A stretch of 64,000 bases of DNA, from positions 186,001 to 250,000 of the forward strand of contig JBBHKE010002744.1 in assembly GCA_037447655.1 (NCBI GenBank), read 5' to 3'. Positions 23,720-34,560 of the stretch are shown here, piece after piece. The position numbers and the translations under genes are program-made. This stretch comes from Zygnema cylindricum (lineage: Eukaryota; Streptophyta; Zygnematophyceae; Zygnematales; Zygnemataceae). Within the stretch, counting starts at the first letter, position 1. Each line of letters opens with the position of its first letter. Below the pieces are notes generated by a model. That model was not told the origin of the DNA and did no database searches. It was given only the letters and a program-made list of their open reading frames with translations.

Positions 23720-24338
23720 TGTAGTAATTAGTGGTTTTCTTTTGGTATTTTCCAGGTATAAAGGATGTAAAATAAAAGTCGGAAAATAAGCACATCTAGT
23801 CTGCCTCCAACTCATCTCTCAAGTCCCCACACTAACTCCTCTCTCATGTCCCCACACTTATCGCAATTATTGAAGATTAGAGAGGGAGGTAGAGCCATGG
23901 CTGTCTAGGTTGTGTGAAAGAGGCAAGTAGGAGAAGTTGGTAAAGTTACCAAAAAGATTTCACGGACGCATGATTTTATCCAGGTACTTGCCGTCCGTGA
24001 AAGTAGCCGTTAGCCTTATCCTACAAGCCTAAGATCTGTGTTGAGATAAATAGGGTTCAATATGTATTTAATGATATAAACGTAAACAAATTAATTTAAC
24101 CCCACAAATAGATTCTTACTCCATATATATAGTTTAAGTATAATATGGTTTATGGTACTGCACGAAAAAAACACCGCACTTTTGTTTTGATGAATGAAAT
24201 TAAAAGCCGGTTATGATCAAACGGCCACCATAGAAGCCAAGATCGCCGAATCGGCGTTTTAGCGACTTTCGGTCAAAGCCACGTCAAGTGACACGTGGCA
24301 CCACCTAATTTGCTTATGGCATTTGTGGAGAATATAAT
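23720..24338 (+). repeat. R6 3' LTR (truncated)
   Basis: Starts TGTAGTAATTA after the purine tract and is cut at 24338 by the R5 LTR. On the minus strand it carries a tRNA-like module (23951-24030) with an 11-bp perfect stem, TTTCACGGACG (23958-23968) and CGTCCGTGAAA (23992-24002), and AAAAA (TTTTT in module sense) at 23951-23955. Confidence 0.75.
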
Positions 24339-24840
24339 TGTAATTTTGTGACATCCATTGGTCCATAGAATGTCCTGCTTATATGAAGCCTCTAGGATAA
24401 TATTTGCACTTTTGACTTTGGCGATGAACAATTGCCACTCTGGCACGCAATCACTTTAACCAACGCTCTTCACCAACTATACCCCTATGTAGCTTGGACT
24501 CCCTTGAGTTCGCAGCAAAAAGAATCAATAAAATTGCTCACCTGAGCATTAAGTTATGGCTGGCCGAAGGTGGCCTATAAATACTGATGCACTTTGGGAG
24601 AGAGGCGGCTACCTAAATTTTTCTAAGTCCTAACCCCTCTCTCTCAACCTACTACTAGTGTACCTTAGCCAATCAAAAGACTGTAAGGTATAAGAAGGTA
24701 CAGGTAACGCTGTACTTTTTGTACAACCAAAGTGCGGTATGACCACTCCGCTAACGCGTGTCAGTTCCAAAGCAATAATTGCTCCCTCCGTAATATCCGC
24801 TGTCCAATCTTAGCTTGCCACGTGTCGCCGCCAACATTTG
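24339..24840 (-). repeat. R5 3' LTR, U5-side half
   Basis: Starts TGTAATTTTGTGACATCC. Hairpins: TGCCA-CTC-TGGCA (about 24437-24449), CTATAC-CCCT-ATGTAG (partly paired), GACTC-CCTT-GAGTT and GCTC-ACCT-GAGC. Contains a plus-strand CTATAAATA and a GTAC block near 24660-24730. Broken at 24840 by P1. Confidence 0.8.
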
Positions 24841-25018
24841 TGTAGAAATTAATGGTTTTTTAAGTATTTTCTAGGTTTGGATAGAAATAAAGAAGACGAG
24901 GCAGTCTACCTCTAACATGTCGCAATCACTGAGAAATTGGAGAGGAAGCTAGAGCCATGGCTACCTAGGCTATCCTGAGGTTTACGGGAAATTTATATTA
25001 GTCAAGGGATTAATTACT

Positions 25019-25107
25019 AAAAGGTATGTGCCGGCGATAGGATTTGATCCTGGTACCTGCCGGCCGTCAGAGAATAGATAGCCGGTAGCCTTAGCCGTTA
25101 AGTCTAG
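25019..25107 (-). other. tRNA-like module, antisense in the P1 5' LTR
   Basis: On the minus strand: ACTATATACTATG (TATA-like), CTTAACGGCTAAGGCTACCGG (D-arm-like), GGATCAAATCC (25040-25050) flanked by GCCGGC on both sides, then TTTT (25019-25022). A second copy is in the 3' LTR at 30420-30508. Confidence 0.5.
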
Positions 25108-25671
25108 AGTAGTGTTACATAGTATATAGTACGATAATGATTTAAACATGTACACGTAGGATAAATCATTTAACTATAACTGTTAACGGGATACATAGAT
25201 ATGGTAGTGTAAAAGTACGAATTGTTGTACGGATAAGAAATCAATACCGCGCATTGATTTTGTAAGCGAAACAAATACCGCGCATGTTTTTATTACGGCT
25301 ACGATCAAATGGGAGTTTAATCGGACGGCCGGAATTAGCGCCGAGATCGCGGAAGAAGAATTCGGCGGTTTGTGGGCATCGCCACATCGGATGACACGTG
25401 GCGATGTTACATTGGAGCGCGGCATCTCCGAGGATTAAAGGAGCGAATCCGGATATTCCACGTGTGGACATTTAGGCCATGTCGTACAATGTCCGTACAT
25501 AAAGTACACCGGCATTTGTACTTTTGCGTACGGAATTGTATTCTGATTGGTTCCGTACATCAGTAGATAGAGTCTGTGAGAGAGATAGGACTTCGAAAAA
25601 TTAGAAGATAGGACCCTCTCTCCCAGAGAGCTTCTGTACAAAAGGTCAACTTTGACCCTCCATAACTTACT

Positions 25672-25774
25672 GCTCAGGGGAGCAAATTCAGAGATTCTTT
25701 TTGCTATCGACTCAGGGGAGTTTTGCCTTCACAGAGGCGAAGGTGGTCAGAGTATTTGTCTGCCAGGGTGGCAG
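25672..25774 (+). other. Four-hairpin leader array in the P1 5' LTR
   Basis: H1 GCTC-AGGG-GAGC (25672-25683), H2 GACTC-AGGG-GAGTT (25709-25722), H3 CCTTC with GAAGG around a mutated loop (about 25727-25743), H4 CTGCCA-GGG-TGGCAG (25760-25774). In the 3' LTR copy, H1 to H3 are perfect (31074-31085, 31111-31124, CCTTCAC-AGGG-GTGAAGG at 31128-31145) and H4 has one mismatch. Confidence 0.65.
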
Positions 25775-25847
25775 TTTTTTTTGCTTAAACACAAAGGGGT
25801 CATGATTATCCTAGAGGCTTCTTGGAAGCTGTCCACTCTGAGGACTT

Positions 25848-26710
25848 ATGGAGGTCTCAGAGTTTCACGTTATGGGCCCACCCTCTAAGGTACCAATCTT
25901 TAATGGAACTGGCTTCATATACTCGGAAAGTATGATGATAGGAGCTCTATGCGAAAAAAGGTTTTGGGGGATAGTGAGTGGACGATTGGGGCGTCCATCA
26001 AGTCTTGGAATTCCTCTAGGGTTTAAAGGAAGCAGATTCACCAAGAAAGAGGATTCACCTTCAACGGAGGAAACAAAGGAAGGAGAGGTGGTGGACAAAG
26101 GAAAGGAGAAGGAGGCGACCACACCAATAGCAACTGGTTTAGCATTCATGTCACCTATTCCGAGGAACGAGGAGAATGATACTGAAACCTGGGACTTCAT
26201 TAATATGGCGGCAAAGCACTTCATCCTTCGCCATCTCACTCAAGGACTTGCATGTCCTCATTTGCCGGTAGAAAGGGCAACCGATCTTTTGATGGCTCTC
26301 ATAGAGATGTACCGAAGTGGTACGATTCAGCAACAACAGTTGGCTGATAAGAAAGTTAAGGAGTATGTATACAAAGGGGGAAATATGTTGGATTTTTGCA
26401 ATGAGCTTGCTACACTCTTCATGGAGCTAGAGAGTGCGGGAAAAGTTTTTAGTGAAAAAGAAAAGGTTAACTGCTTACTAATGAAGTTACCTGATGAGTT
26501 CGAGAACATAGTCAACCGTGTGCAAGACTTGCCGGACTGAAGGTGGATATGGAACTCAGTGGTAGGGATGATTCTCGTTCGAGAGAATACGATTGAGATC
26601 CGAAGGGGAGGAAAGAGTGGCCAAGCCTTGGCAACAGCGACCAATTGGAAGAACAAGGATTCCCGGAAACCAGTTGGAAACTATGGGGGTAGGGAGCAGT
26701 AAAAAACAGG
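25848..26710 (+). pseudogene. P1 gag (start in LTR, one stop, one frameshift)
   Basis: Capsid-like copia Gag. The first Met (25848) lies inside the LTR, and the sequence MEVSEFHVMGPPSKVPIFNG reads through the primer-binding site. The UBN2-like body spans residues about 100-230 (NMAAKHFILRHLTQGL, MLDFCNELATLFMELESAGK, KLPDEFENIVNRVQDLPD). A TGA at 26541 stops it where relatives read on. The same frame then continues (WIWNSVVGMILVRENTIEIR) to about 26690, where a frameshift moves the zinc-knuckle segment to another frame. Confidence 0.85.
25869..25881 (+). other. P1 primer-binding site (half-tRNA type)
   Basis: GTTATGGGCCCA starts one base after the LTR end. It is complementary to the anticodon arm of eukaryotic initiator tRNA-Met (GGGCCCAUAAC), the priming mode known for Drosophila copia, not to a tRNA 3' end. 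The same site follows the 5' LTRs of R2, R4, M1 and C1. Confidence 0.7.
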
Positions 26711-27640
26711 TTGACGAGTTCGAACCAAGGGCTCCCAAAGGTTTATGTCATTTTTGTAAGAAACCGGGGTACTATATGGCAGAGTGCACTAAGCTAACCG
26801 AGCTTCGGTTAAAGGAGGGGCAGCCTGGTGGTACCCCGAGAGGAAAAAAAAAGGCCCTTGTCACACAGGTACTTGAGGCGGAATCCGACGACGAGGACGA
26901 TGAGCTCTTTTTGGATGAGGAGTTGGAGGCGAAAACTGAGGTTGAAATTCCACGAAGGCAGAAATGTCCTTACGATGGATTGAAAGGTGAAGCAGGCTGG
27001 ATTATAGATTCAGGTGCCTCAATGCACATGTGTAAGGATAGGCACCTGTTCACTAAGATAAGAAAGATTCCCACCGTAGAGATAGAGTACGGGGATGGGA
27101 GGATAGTCACCACTACTCTTGTAGGATCGGTAGATCTGAAAGTGTTAGTAGAAGGAAAGACATCCATATTAACATTCTCCGATGTATTGTTTATTCCGGA
27201 GCTGAACAAAAACCTTATCTCTACATCTGTATTAGATGATAAGGGTTTTTTCACTAGCACTAGGGAAGGAGTCTTTACTGCTAGTTTTGAGGAGGATGTC
27301 TATTTCATTGCTGAGAAAAGTAGCCATGGGATGTTTAGGCTGATCTTAAGTAATGAAACGAAGAAACTTTATTATGCTGGTGTTCATGATATTATGATGT
27401 GGCATAAGAGGCTTGGGCATGTGAATCTAGATAATTTAAGAGAGATGAAAAAGATGGGAGTAGTGGAAAAGATTGAGTTCAGTGAGAGTGATGATATAAG
27501 TGATTGAAGTGGGTGTGCTCAAGGTAAAGCACATCGATAACCCTTTCCTAAATCAGCCACCTACAAGGGAGAAAAAAATCTAGATCTAGTACACACAGAT
27601 ATTTAGGGACCTGCTAGAGTGCTCCTCACCGGGGGGGAAG
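26711..27640 (+). pseudogene. P1 zinc knuckle, protease and integrase N-terminus
   Basis: Knuckle CHFCKKPGYYMAEC (about 26745-26786) has Tyr where zinc-binding His is expected. The acidic linker is followed by protease GWIIDSGASMHMCKD (about 26995-27040) with DSG intact, flap-region sequence, then the GAG-pre-integrase domain MWHKRLGHVNLDNL (about 27400) and CSGCAQGK (about 27515). Stops at 27507 and 27538 and a G-run frameshift near 27625 break the frame. Confidence 0.85.
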
Positions 27641-28585
27641 AGATTTATGATGACTATAACTGATGATTGGTCTCGGTATTCCCGGGTGTATTTTTTGAAA
27701 AACAAGTCAGAAGCTGAGGATTTTTTTAGACAATATAAAGCATGGAACGAAAAACTCTATGAAACTCCAATCAAGAGAGTAAGGAGTGACAACGGTGGAG
27801 AGTATAATTCTAACCAGTTTGAGGTTTTTTTGAGGGAAGATGGGGTCCAACACCAAAAGACAGTTCCAGAAAATTCGGAACAGAATGGGGTAGCTGAAAG
27901 GTTAAATAGAACACTAAGTGATAGTGCTAGAAGAATGTTGTCATATAAAAACATAGGAAAAAGATTTTGGGCAGAAGCAATGAACTGTGCTTATTATCTC
28001 AAGAATAGAGTTCTTACTTCAGCTATAAAAGATCAAACACCTTATGAGAGATGGACAGGCCGGAAACCAGACATATCTCACTTAAAGGTTTTCGGCAACC
28101 AAGTATTTAGTCTAGATATAGATCGGTCTAATTGGAAGCTAGATCTTAAAGGAAAACCGGGATATTTATTAGGATATGATGAAGATGTTAAAGGATATAG
28201 ATTTTATGATCTAAAAAGGGAAGATATAATCTTAGTAAAACATCTAGTAGTTATGGATGAAGGAAAGTCTGTGGATCCCTTCAAATATACGAAGTCAGTA
28301 AAAATCAGATTTGAGTCAGAAAATTCTGATGACTTTGAGCTTCCTAACTATCCAGGTTTTAGAGACGATGATATTCTTGCAGGTACAAATCAGACTGAAA
28401 AGGACTCGGCTGTGGAAACTCCAGTGACAACTCTACCCGAAGCGGAAGACGTGGTGGAAATTGATTCGGAATCAAGGGATAGGGGAGAAACCGAGTTTGT
28501 TCGAAAGAATCCACGCGAACCATCTATTCCGGCCTTAGATTTTGAGGGGGGAGGGAGAAGTAGTAAAAGACTGCTAGAAAAATAG
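27641..28585 (+). pseudogene. P1 integrase core and tail
   Basis: Continuous frame of about 312 codons. Catalytic core: TITDDWSRYSRVYF (first Asp), VRSDNGGEYNSNQF (second Asp), PENSEQNGVAERLNRTL (Glu). The C-terminal part holds PYERWTGRKPDISHLKVFG and GYLLGYDEDVKGYR, then an acidic variable stretch. A TAG at 28585 (LLEK then VNNKV) ends it before the RT. Confidence 0.9.
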
Positions 28586-30207
28586 GTTAATAACAAGGTA
28601 ACTAAACTATCTCATCAAGATGAACCTCAAACTTATGGAGAGGCGATGACTTGTCCAAAAAGAAATCGGTGGAAGACAGCCATCAATGAAGAGATGGCCT
28701 CAATTATGGCAGCCGATACATGGGAGCTGGTGGATTGTCCACCTAACCGAAAACTAATTGGTTGTAAGTGGGTTTTCAAATTAAAACTGAACCCAGATAA
28801 CACAATCGAGCGCTACAAGGCCCGACTAGTGGCAAAGGGATTTACACAAAAGGAGGGAATTGACTACGAGGAAACCTTTGCCCCGGTGGTCAGATTTCCT
28901 TCGTCCGCATACTTCTCAGCCTGACAGCAGCGGAAGACATGGAAGTGCACCAGATGGACATCAAAACAGCCTTTTTGCATGGAGAATTAGAAGAGGAGAT
29001 CTTCATGCGACAACCCGAAGGGTTTGTGGAAGAAGGAGAGGAGAGTAAGGTCTGCCGGCTGATTAAATCTCTTTATGGTTTGAAACAGGCGCCTCGACAG
29101 TGGAATAAGAAGCTTGATGAGTTTCTTACCGGTCTGGGATATATCCGGATCAGCTCAGATCACTCAATCTATGTTTTGGAAGATGAGGAAGGTTTTATAT
29201 TTATTGCAATTTATGTTGATGATTTGCTTGTTATAAGTAAATCAATGGAAAAAATTAATAAACTGAAAACCGATCTTAAGGGGAGATTTGAAATGAAGGA
29301 TATGGGTGAAGCAAAATATATTTTGGGAATTCAAGTAGAGAGAGACCGAAAAAGAAAAATTATAAGATTGACTCAAAAAAAAGCAATAGGGAACATGCTT
29401 GAAAAATTTCAAATGGATAAAGCTAATAGTTGTATAACTCCAATGGAGTTGAAGAAGGGAAGTGAGGGGAGTGAGGAAGAAGGAGTCATAGTCTTAGACG
29501 AGTATTTATCTCTTGAAGAACAGAAGTTCATGCAGACTATTCCTTACAGGCAAGTAGTGGGAAGTCTAATCTATTTTATGAATTGTACCCAGCCGGATTT
29601 AGCTGCAGCTGTAGGAGTGCTGAGTAGAAGTCTAAATGCTCCCACTAAGAGGGATTGGGAGGCAGCTAAGAGAGTTCTTAGAATGTTGATAGGAACTAGG
29701 GATCTATGGTTGCATTTGGGTGGGGAGAATACTGACATCACTACTTGGAGTGATGCTAGTTATGGTGATGCTCCGATGAGGAGATGCACTTCTGGATATG
29801 TATTATATGTGGGTGATGGGGCTTGCTGTTGGAGTAGCAAACACCAAAAGGTTATTGCTCAGTCCACCATGGAGGCTGAGTATATGGCCTCTTGCTCTGC
29901 TGTAAAAGAATTGATGTGGGTCAAGTCTTTACTTGGTGAACTTGGTCATCTTAAGAGTGGTGTGCAGAAAATATTTTGTGATAATCAAGCAGCAATTGCT
30001 ATGTCTGCCAATCCTAAACATCATTTTAAAGCCAAACATATGGATATTAGACTCAGCTTTGTTAGAGAGAAAGTAGAAAATAAAATAATCAGTTTAGAGT
30101 ACCGACCAGATAGTGAGATGGTAGCAGATATGATGACCAAACCTGTGCCTTCCCCTAAGCTAATTTTTTGCAGGGAGAAGTGTGGTCTGAAATTAAAGAT
30201 TTACTAG
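28586..30207 (+). pseudogene. P1 reverse transcriptase-RNase H
   Basis: RT begins about 28646 ([32 protein letters not shown]) and shifts frame near 28900. A 422-codon frame then runs from 28939 to the end: MDIKTAFLHGELEEEIFM, SLYGLKQAPRQW, IYVDDLLV (catalytic YVDD intact, about 29208-29225), RNase H SDASYGDAPMRRCTSGY, STMEAEYMAS, FCDNQAAIA, tail CGLKLKIY. This is the best-preserved pol segment in the window. Confidence 0.92.
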
Positions 30208-30220
30208 AAAATAAGGGGAG
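30208..30220 (+). other. P1 polypurine tract
   Basis: AAAATAAGGGGAG directly before the 3' LTR; primes plus-strand DNA synthesis. The same motif, in reverse complement, precedes the 3' LTRs of R1 and R3, and variants occur in M1, R5 and C1. Confidence 0.9.
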
Positions 30221-31269
30221 TGTAGAAATTAATGGTTTTTTAAGTATTTTGTAGGTCTGAATAGAAATAAAGAAGCCGAGGCAGTCTACCTCTAACTTCT
30301 CTCTCCAACTCTCAAACTTGTCGCAATCACTGAGAAATTGGAGAGGAAGCTAGAGCCATGGCTACCTAGGCTATCCTGAGGTTCACGGGAAATTTATATT
30401 AGTCAAGGGATTAATTACTAAAAGGTATGTGCCGGCGACAGGATTTGATCCTGGTACCTGCATGCCGTCAGAGAATAGATAGCCGGTAGCCTTAGTCGTT
30501 GAGTCTAGAAGTAGTGTTACATAGTATATAGTACGATAATGATTTAAACATGTACACGTAGGATAAATCATTTAACTATAACTGTTAACGGGATACATAG
30601 ATATGGTAGTGTAAAAGTACGAATTGCAGTACGGATAAGAAATCAATACCGCGCATTGATTTCGTAAGCGAAACAAATACCGCGCATTTATTTATTATGG
30701 CTACGATCAAATGCGAGTTTAATCGGACGGCCAAAATTAGCGTCGAGATCGCGAAAGAAGAATTCGGCGGTTTGTGGGCATTGCCACATCGGATGACACG
30801 TGGCGATGTTACATTGGAGCGCGGCATCTCCGAGGATTAAAGGAGCGAATCCGGATATTCCACGTGTGGACATTTAGGCCATGTCGTACAATGTCCGTAC
30901 ATAAAGTACACCGGCAGCTGTATTTTTGCGTACGGAACTGTATTCTGATTGGTTCTGTACATCAGTAGATAGAGTCTGTGAGAGAGATAGGACTTAGAAA
31001 AATTAGAAGATAAAACCCTCTCTCCCAGAGAGCTTCTGTATAAAAGGTCAACTTTGACCCTCCATAACTTACTGCTCAGGGGAGCAAATTCAGAGATTCT
31101 TTTTGCTATCGACTCAGGGGAGTCTTGCCTTCACAGGGGTGAAGGTGGTAAGAGTATTTTTCTGCCAGGGTGGGAGTTATTTTTGCTTAAACACAAAGGG
31201 GTCTGGATTATCCTAGAGGCTTCTTGGAAGCTGTCCACTCTGAGGACTTATGGAGGTCTCAAAGTTTGA
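30221..31269 (+). repeat. P1 3' LTR
   Basis: 1049 bp. The last bases are GTTTGA instead of GTTTCA. Pairs with 24841-25867 and lacks the 21-bp deletion of that copy. Contains the minus-strand tRNA-like module (30420-30508; GGATTTGATCC at 30441-30451), GTAC block (about 30885-30962) and hairpins 31074-31176. Confidence 0.95.
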
Positions 31270-31274
31270 ATTTG

Positions 31275-31740
31275 CTTGCAAACCACCAAATGTTTTCATT
31301 GTGATTCTGCCTCCTCTGCTAGTCGTTGATAGAGAACAACATTAAATTTCGTCAATTGAAATTCGATGTTGTTTTGTTTATTTCGTGCGGTCTTACATGT
31401 TTTATGTTCACTTCGTCTCGTAATATGTTAAATGGAGTATGGCGCTATGATTTGTGGTAAATATAAATCAAATCCAATATCTGAATCTATTCACCAAGAC
31501 CTAGCGGATTAGGCGAACGATAGCGCAATACCGCAATTACCCGAGAGGTCATAGGTTCATATCCTTTCCTTGGCACCAATATTTTGCAAAGGGCTATGTT
31601 TCCTACTCTTTATGCGTGTCTCCATCTTTACTTGAGATAGCCATGGTTGCTTGTCAGTCCTTAGTGACTACAACAATTATGAGGAATGTAGTAAGCTCAT
31701 ATACCACAAAAGATAGAATATAAATTACCCTTTTTCAACA
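31275..31740 (-). repeat. R5 3' LTR, U3-side half
   Basis: Continuation of 24339-24840; TTTTTCAACA edge at 31740. Plus-strand tRNA-like module at 31495-31585: CTAGCGGATTAGGCGAACG, GGTTCATATCC (31554-31564), TTTT (31582-31585). Confidence 0.8.
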
Positions 31741-33570
31741 CTCCCTTTATTTTTCTAGTATATCTTTAGCTTCATTCCACACTTCTCCCTGCAATATATC
31801 AATTCGGGAGAAGGAACCGGCTTAGTCATCCTATCTACTACCATTTCTCCACCCAGTCTATACTCCAAACTAATTATTATATTCTCAACCTTCTCCTTAA
31901 CAAAGCTCAAACAAATATCCATATGCTTTGCTTTAAAGTGATTCTTGGGGTTTGCAGTAATTGCAATCGCAGCTTGATTATCACAAAATATCTTTTGCAC
32001 ACCATTTTTCATATATCCAAGTTTTTGAAGCAAGGATTTCACCCACATTAATTCTTTCACAGCCGAACAAAAGGCCATATACTTAGCCTCTATGGTGGAC
32101 TAAGCAATCACCTTTTGTTGCTTGCTCCTCCAACAACAAGCCCTATTCCTAACATACAACACATACCCAGAAGTACACCTCCTCATCGCAGCATCCTTAT
32201 GACTGGCATCACTTCAAGTGGTGATGTCAGGATTTTCCCCTCCCAAATGAAACCACAGCTCTCTTGTTCCTATCACGTATGGCATGACCTTTTTGGCAGC
32301 TTCCCAATCCTTTTTCAATTGATCATTCAGACTTCTACTTAATATCTATTTTAGGACAAGCAGAGTTCATAAGATAGATCAAACTACCGACAACCTGTGT
32401 GTACAAAATAGTTTGCACAAACTCGAGATTATCTGGTCCTAACTCATTATCCAAGATCAAGACTCTACTTTCTGAGCTCCTCTCATTTCCCTTCTTTAAA
32501 TCCATTGGAGTCGCACAATTATTTGCTTTATCCATTTCAATTTTTTTTAGCATATTTCCTATTGCTTCCTTTTGAGTTAGCCTAATTTCTCTTTTTCTTT
32601 ATCGTTTTTCCATGTGAATTCCCAAAATGTACTTTGCCTCTCCCAAGTCTTTCATTTCAAATCTACTCTTTAGATCCTATTTCAATCCATTAATTTTCTT
32701 CATTGATTTACTCAAAATAAGCAAATCATCAACATAGATGGCAATGAAAATTTTACCTTCCTCATCCTCAAATAGATAAATGGAATGATTCGAACTTATT
32801 CAGATATATCCCAAACTCATCAAAAACTCATCCAGTGTTCCATTGGCGTGGAGCTTCTTTAGTCCATAAAGAGACTTGATCAATCTGCACACCTTTCTTT
32901 CTTCACCTTTCTCCACAAATCCTTCCGGCTGCCACATGAAGATCTCTTCTTCTAATTATCTATGTAAAAAAGCGGTTTTGATGTCCATCTGGTGCACTTC
33001 CATGTCTTCCGCTGCCATTAGACTAAGTAGAATCCAAATGGAGGGAAATCTAACAACCGGAGCGAAGGTCTCCTCATAATCGATTCCCTCATTCTGTCTG
33101 AACCCCTTTGCCACTAATCTGGCCTTGTATCGCTCGATAGTGTTATTCAGATTGAGTTTCAACTTAAACACCCACGTGCATCCTATTGGCTTTTTGTTTG
33201 GAGGACAATCCTCTAAGTCCCATGTGTTTGCTTCTATAATGGAAGCCATCTCATCATTAATGGTTGTCATCCATCTACTACGTTCCGGACTATTAACTAC
33301 TTCCTAGTATATATGGGGTTCGCTCAAATGTGACATCTTAGCTACCTTGTTGTCCACTTGTCTCTTTTGAAGTCGCTTGCTGCTTCTCCTTTCTTCTTCA
33401 AACTCCGATGCTGGAATGGAGGGTAATCTCTGATTTCTCTGAACGACTTCATCTTCTCCCCTATCAGTGGAGTACATCTCCGGATGTTTATTGTCCGTTT
33501 CCGGTCTATCCTCGTTTTCTTCCTCGGTTTGAATAAGATGCTGTGACTCTAAAAGAGGGTCGCTCTCGGT
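31741..33570 (-). pseudogene. R5 RT and RNase H
   Basis: Right to left: RT start with TINDEMASIIEANTWDLED and [14 protein letters not shown] (33270-33120), HQMDIKTAFLH (about 32960), KSLYGLK-like (about 32860), YVDDL-like (about 32720), then RNase H from about 32550 to 31755 with AFCSAVKELMWVKSLLQKL and FCDNQAAIAITANPKNHF. The tail CGMKLKIY ends at 31755. Several stops and frameshifts. Confidence 0.8.
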
Positions 33571-34560
33571 CAGTTTTTTCACTTCCTATGCAAGGTCAGG
33601 CTGAACCGGAGTTCGGTTAGAAGAATTTGAATCCAACTCATTTTTGGATTCAATTCTAATTTTAACCCGTTTAGTGTGTTTAAAGGGATCTATGGATTTT
33701 CCTTCATCTATGACTACCAAGTGTTTTACTAGAATGATGTCTTCTCTTCCGAGATCATAATATCTATATCCTTTTACATTTTCATCACACTTAAGTCGGT
33801 ATTCCGGCTTTCCCCTTACATCTAAATCCTAATCAGATTTTTTTGTGTTTAGACTAAACGCTTGACTTCCGAACACCTTTAATTGTGAAATATTAGGTTT
33901 TCTCCCGGTCCATCTTTCATAAGGTGTTTGTTCTTTTACAGCTAAGGTAATGACTCTATTTTTGAGATAGGTAGCACAATTCATAGCTTGTGCCTCAAAT
34001 ATTTTTCTTATATTTTTATTCGACAACATACTACGGGCACTATCACTTATTGTCCGATTTAGTCTCTCGGCTACACCGTTTTGTTTTGGGTTCTTTGGAA
34101 CAATTTTTATTTGTTGAACCCCTTCCTCTTTCAAAAAATCCTCAAACTCTTTAGAAGTGTATTCCCCCCCATTATCACTCCTCACTCTCTTTATAGATGT
34201 CTCATGAAGCTTCTAACTCCATGCTTTATACTATTAAAGATAAGTCAAAGCTATAGATTTGATTTTCGAGAAATATACTCTAGTGCATCTAGACCAATCA
34301 TCAGTGATAGTAAGCATAGATCTTTTCCCTCAAACTGATGGCACTTTGGCCGGTCCCCATATTCATTATGAATTAAATCTAAGACCTTTCACCCTTATAT
34401 GTTGCGGTTTTTGTGAAGGGCAATATGTGGTCCTTGCCTTGAGCACATCCACTACTATCATCGAAGGTCTCATTATCTCCAAATTGCATTCCCTCAACTA
34501 CACCCATTTTGTTCATTTCTTTCAATCTATGTAGATGCACATGTCCTAATCTTTATGCCA
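33571..34560 (-). pseudogene. R5 integrase
   Basis: Core motifs SDNGGEYTSKEFEDFL (about 34180) and PKQNGVAERLNRTISDS (about 34080) are readable, then PYERWTGRKPNISQLKVFG (about 33910) and the acidic variable tail. The upstream part (34190-34560, with TDDWS-like and the zinc region) is frameshifted. Confidence 0.75.

Larger units (their letters stand above)
22309..24338 (+). mobile_element. R6: plus-strand copia remnant (RNase H end and 3' LTR)
   Basis: RNase H text at 22309-22387 (tgcatattggggatggggct; YVLHIGDGA in sense) and 23453-23700 (EEHGFMKSGTQNEMCDQQDA), interrupted by solo LTR S2. It is followed by the purine tract TAATAAGGGGAG and an LTR from 23720. The RNase H variant matches R2. 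The left part of the element is lost at R2, and the LTR is cut at 24338 by R5. Confidence 0.75.
24841..25867 (+). repeat. P1 5' LTR
   Basis: 1027 bp, TGTAGAAATT to GTTTCA. Minus-strand tRNA-like module at 25019-25107; GTAC block 25483-25560 (six GTAC and a TGATTGG CCAAT box); leader hairpins 25672-25774. The gag ATG lies at 25848, 20 nt before the LTR end. Confidence 0.95.
24841..31269 (+). mobile_element. P1: full-length copia element (family A) with both LTRs
   Basis: 5' LTR 24841-25867, internal 25868-30220, 3' LTR 30221-31269; perfect TSD ATTTG (24836-24840, 31270-31274). The LTRs differ by roughly 10 substitutions in the first 290 bp plus a 21-bp deletion in the 5' copy. So it is younger than most neighbours but not new. 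Coding is interrupted by stops and frameshifts near 26541, 26690, 27507, 27540, 27625, 28585 and 28900, so it cannot move on its own. Confidence 0.95.

Noticed and set aside
25672-25774. G-quadruplex formed by the four G-runs of the leader
   Set aside because: Spacers between the G-runs are too long and three runs sit in hairpin loops; the hairpin reading explains the paired changes better.
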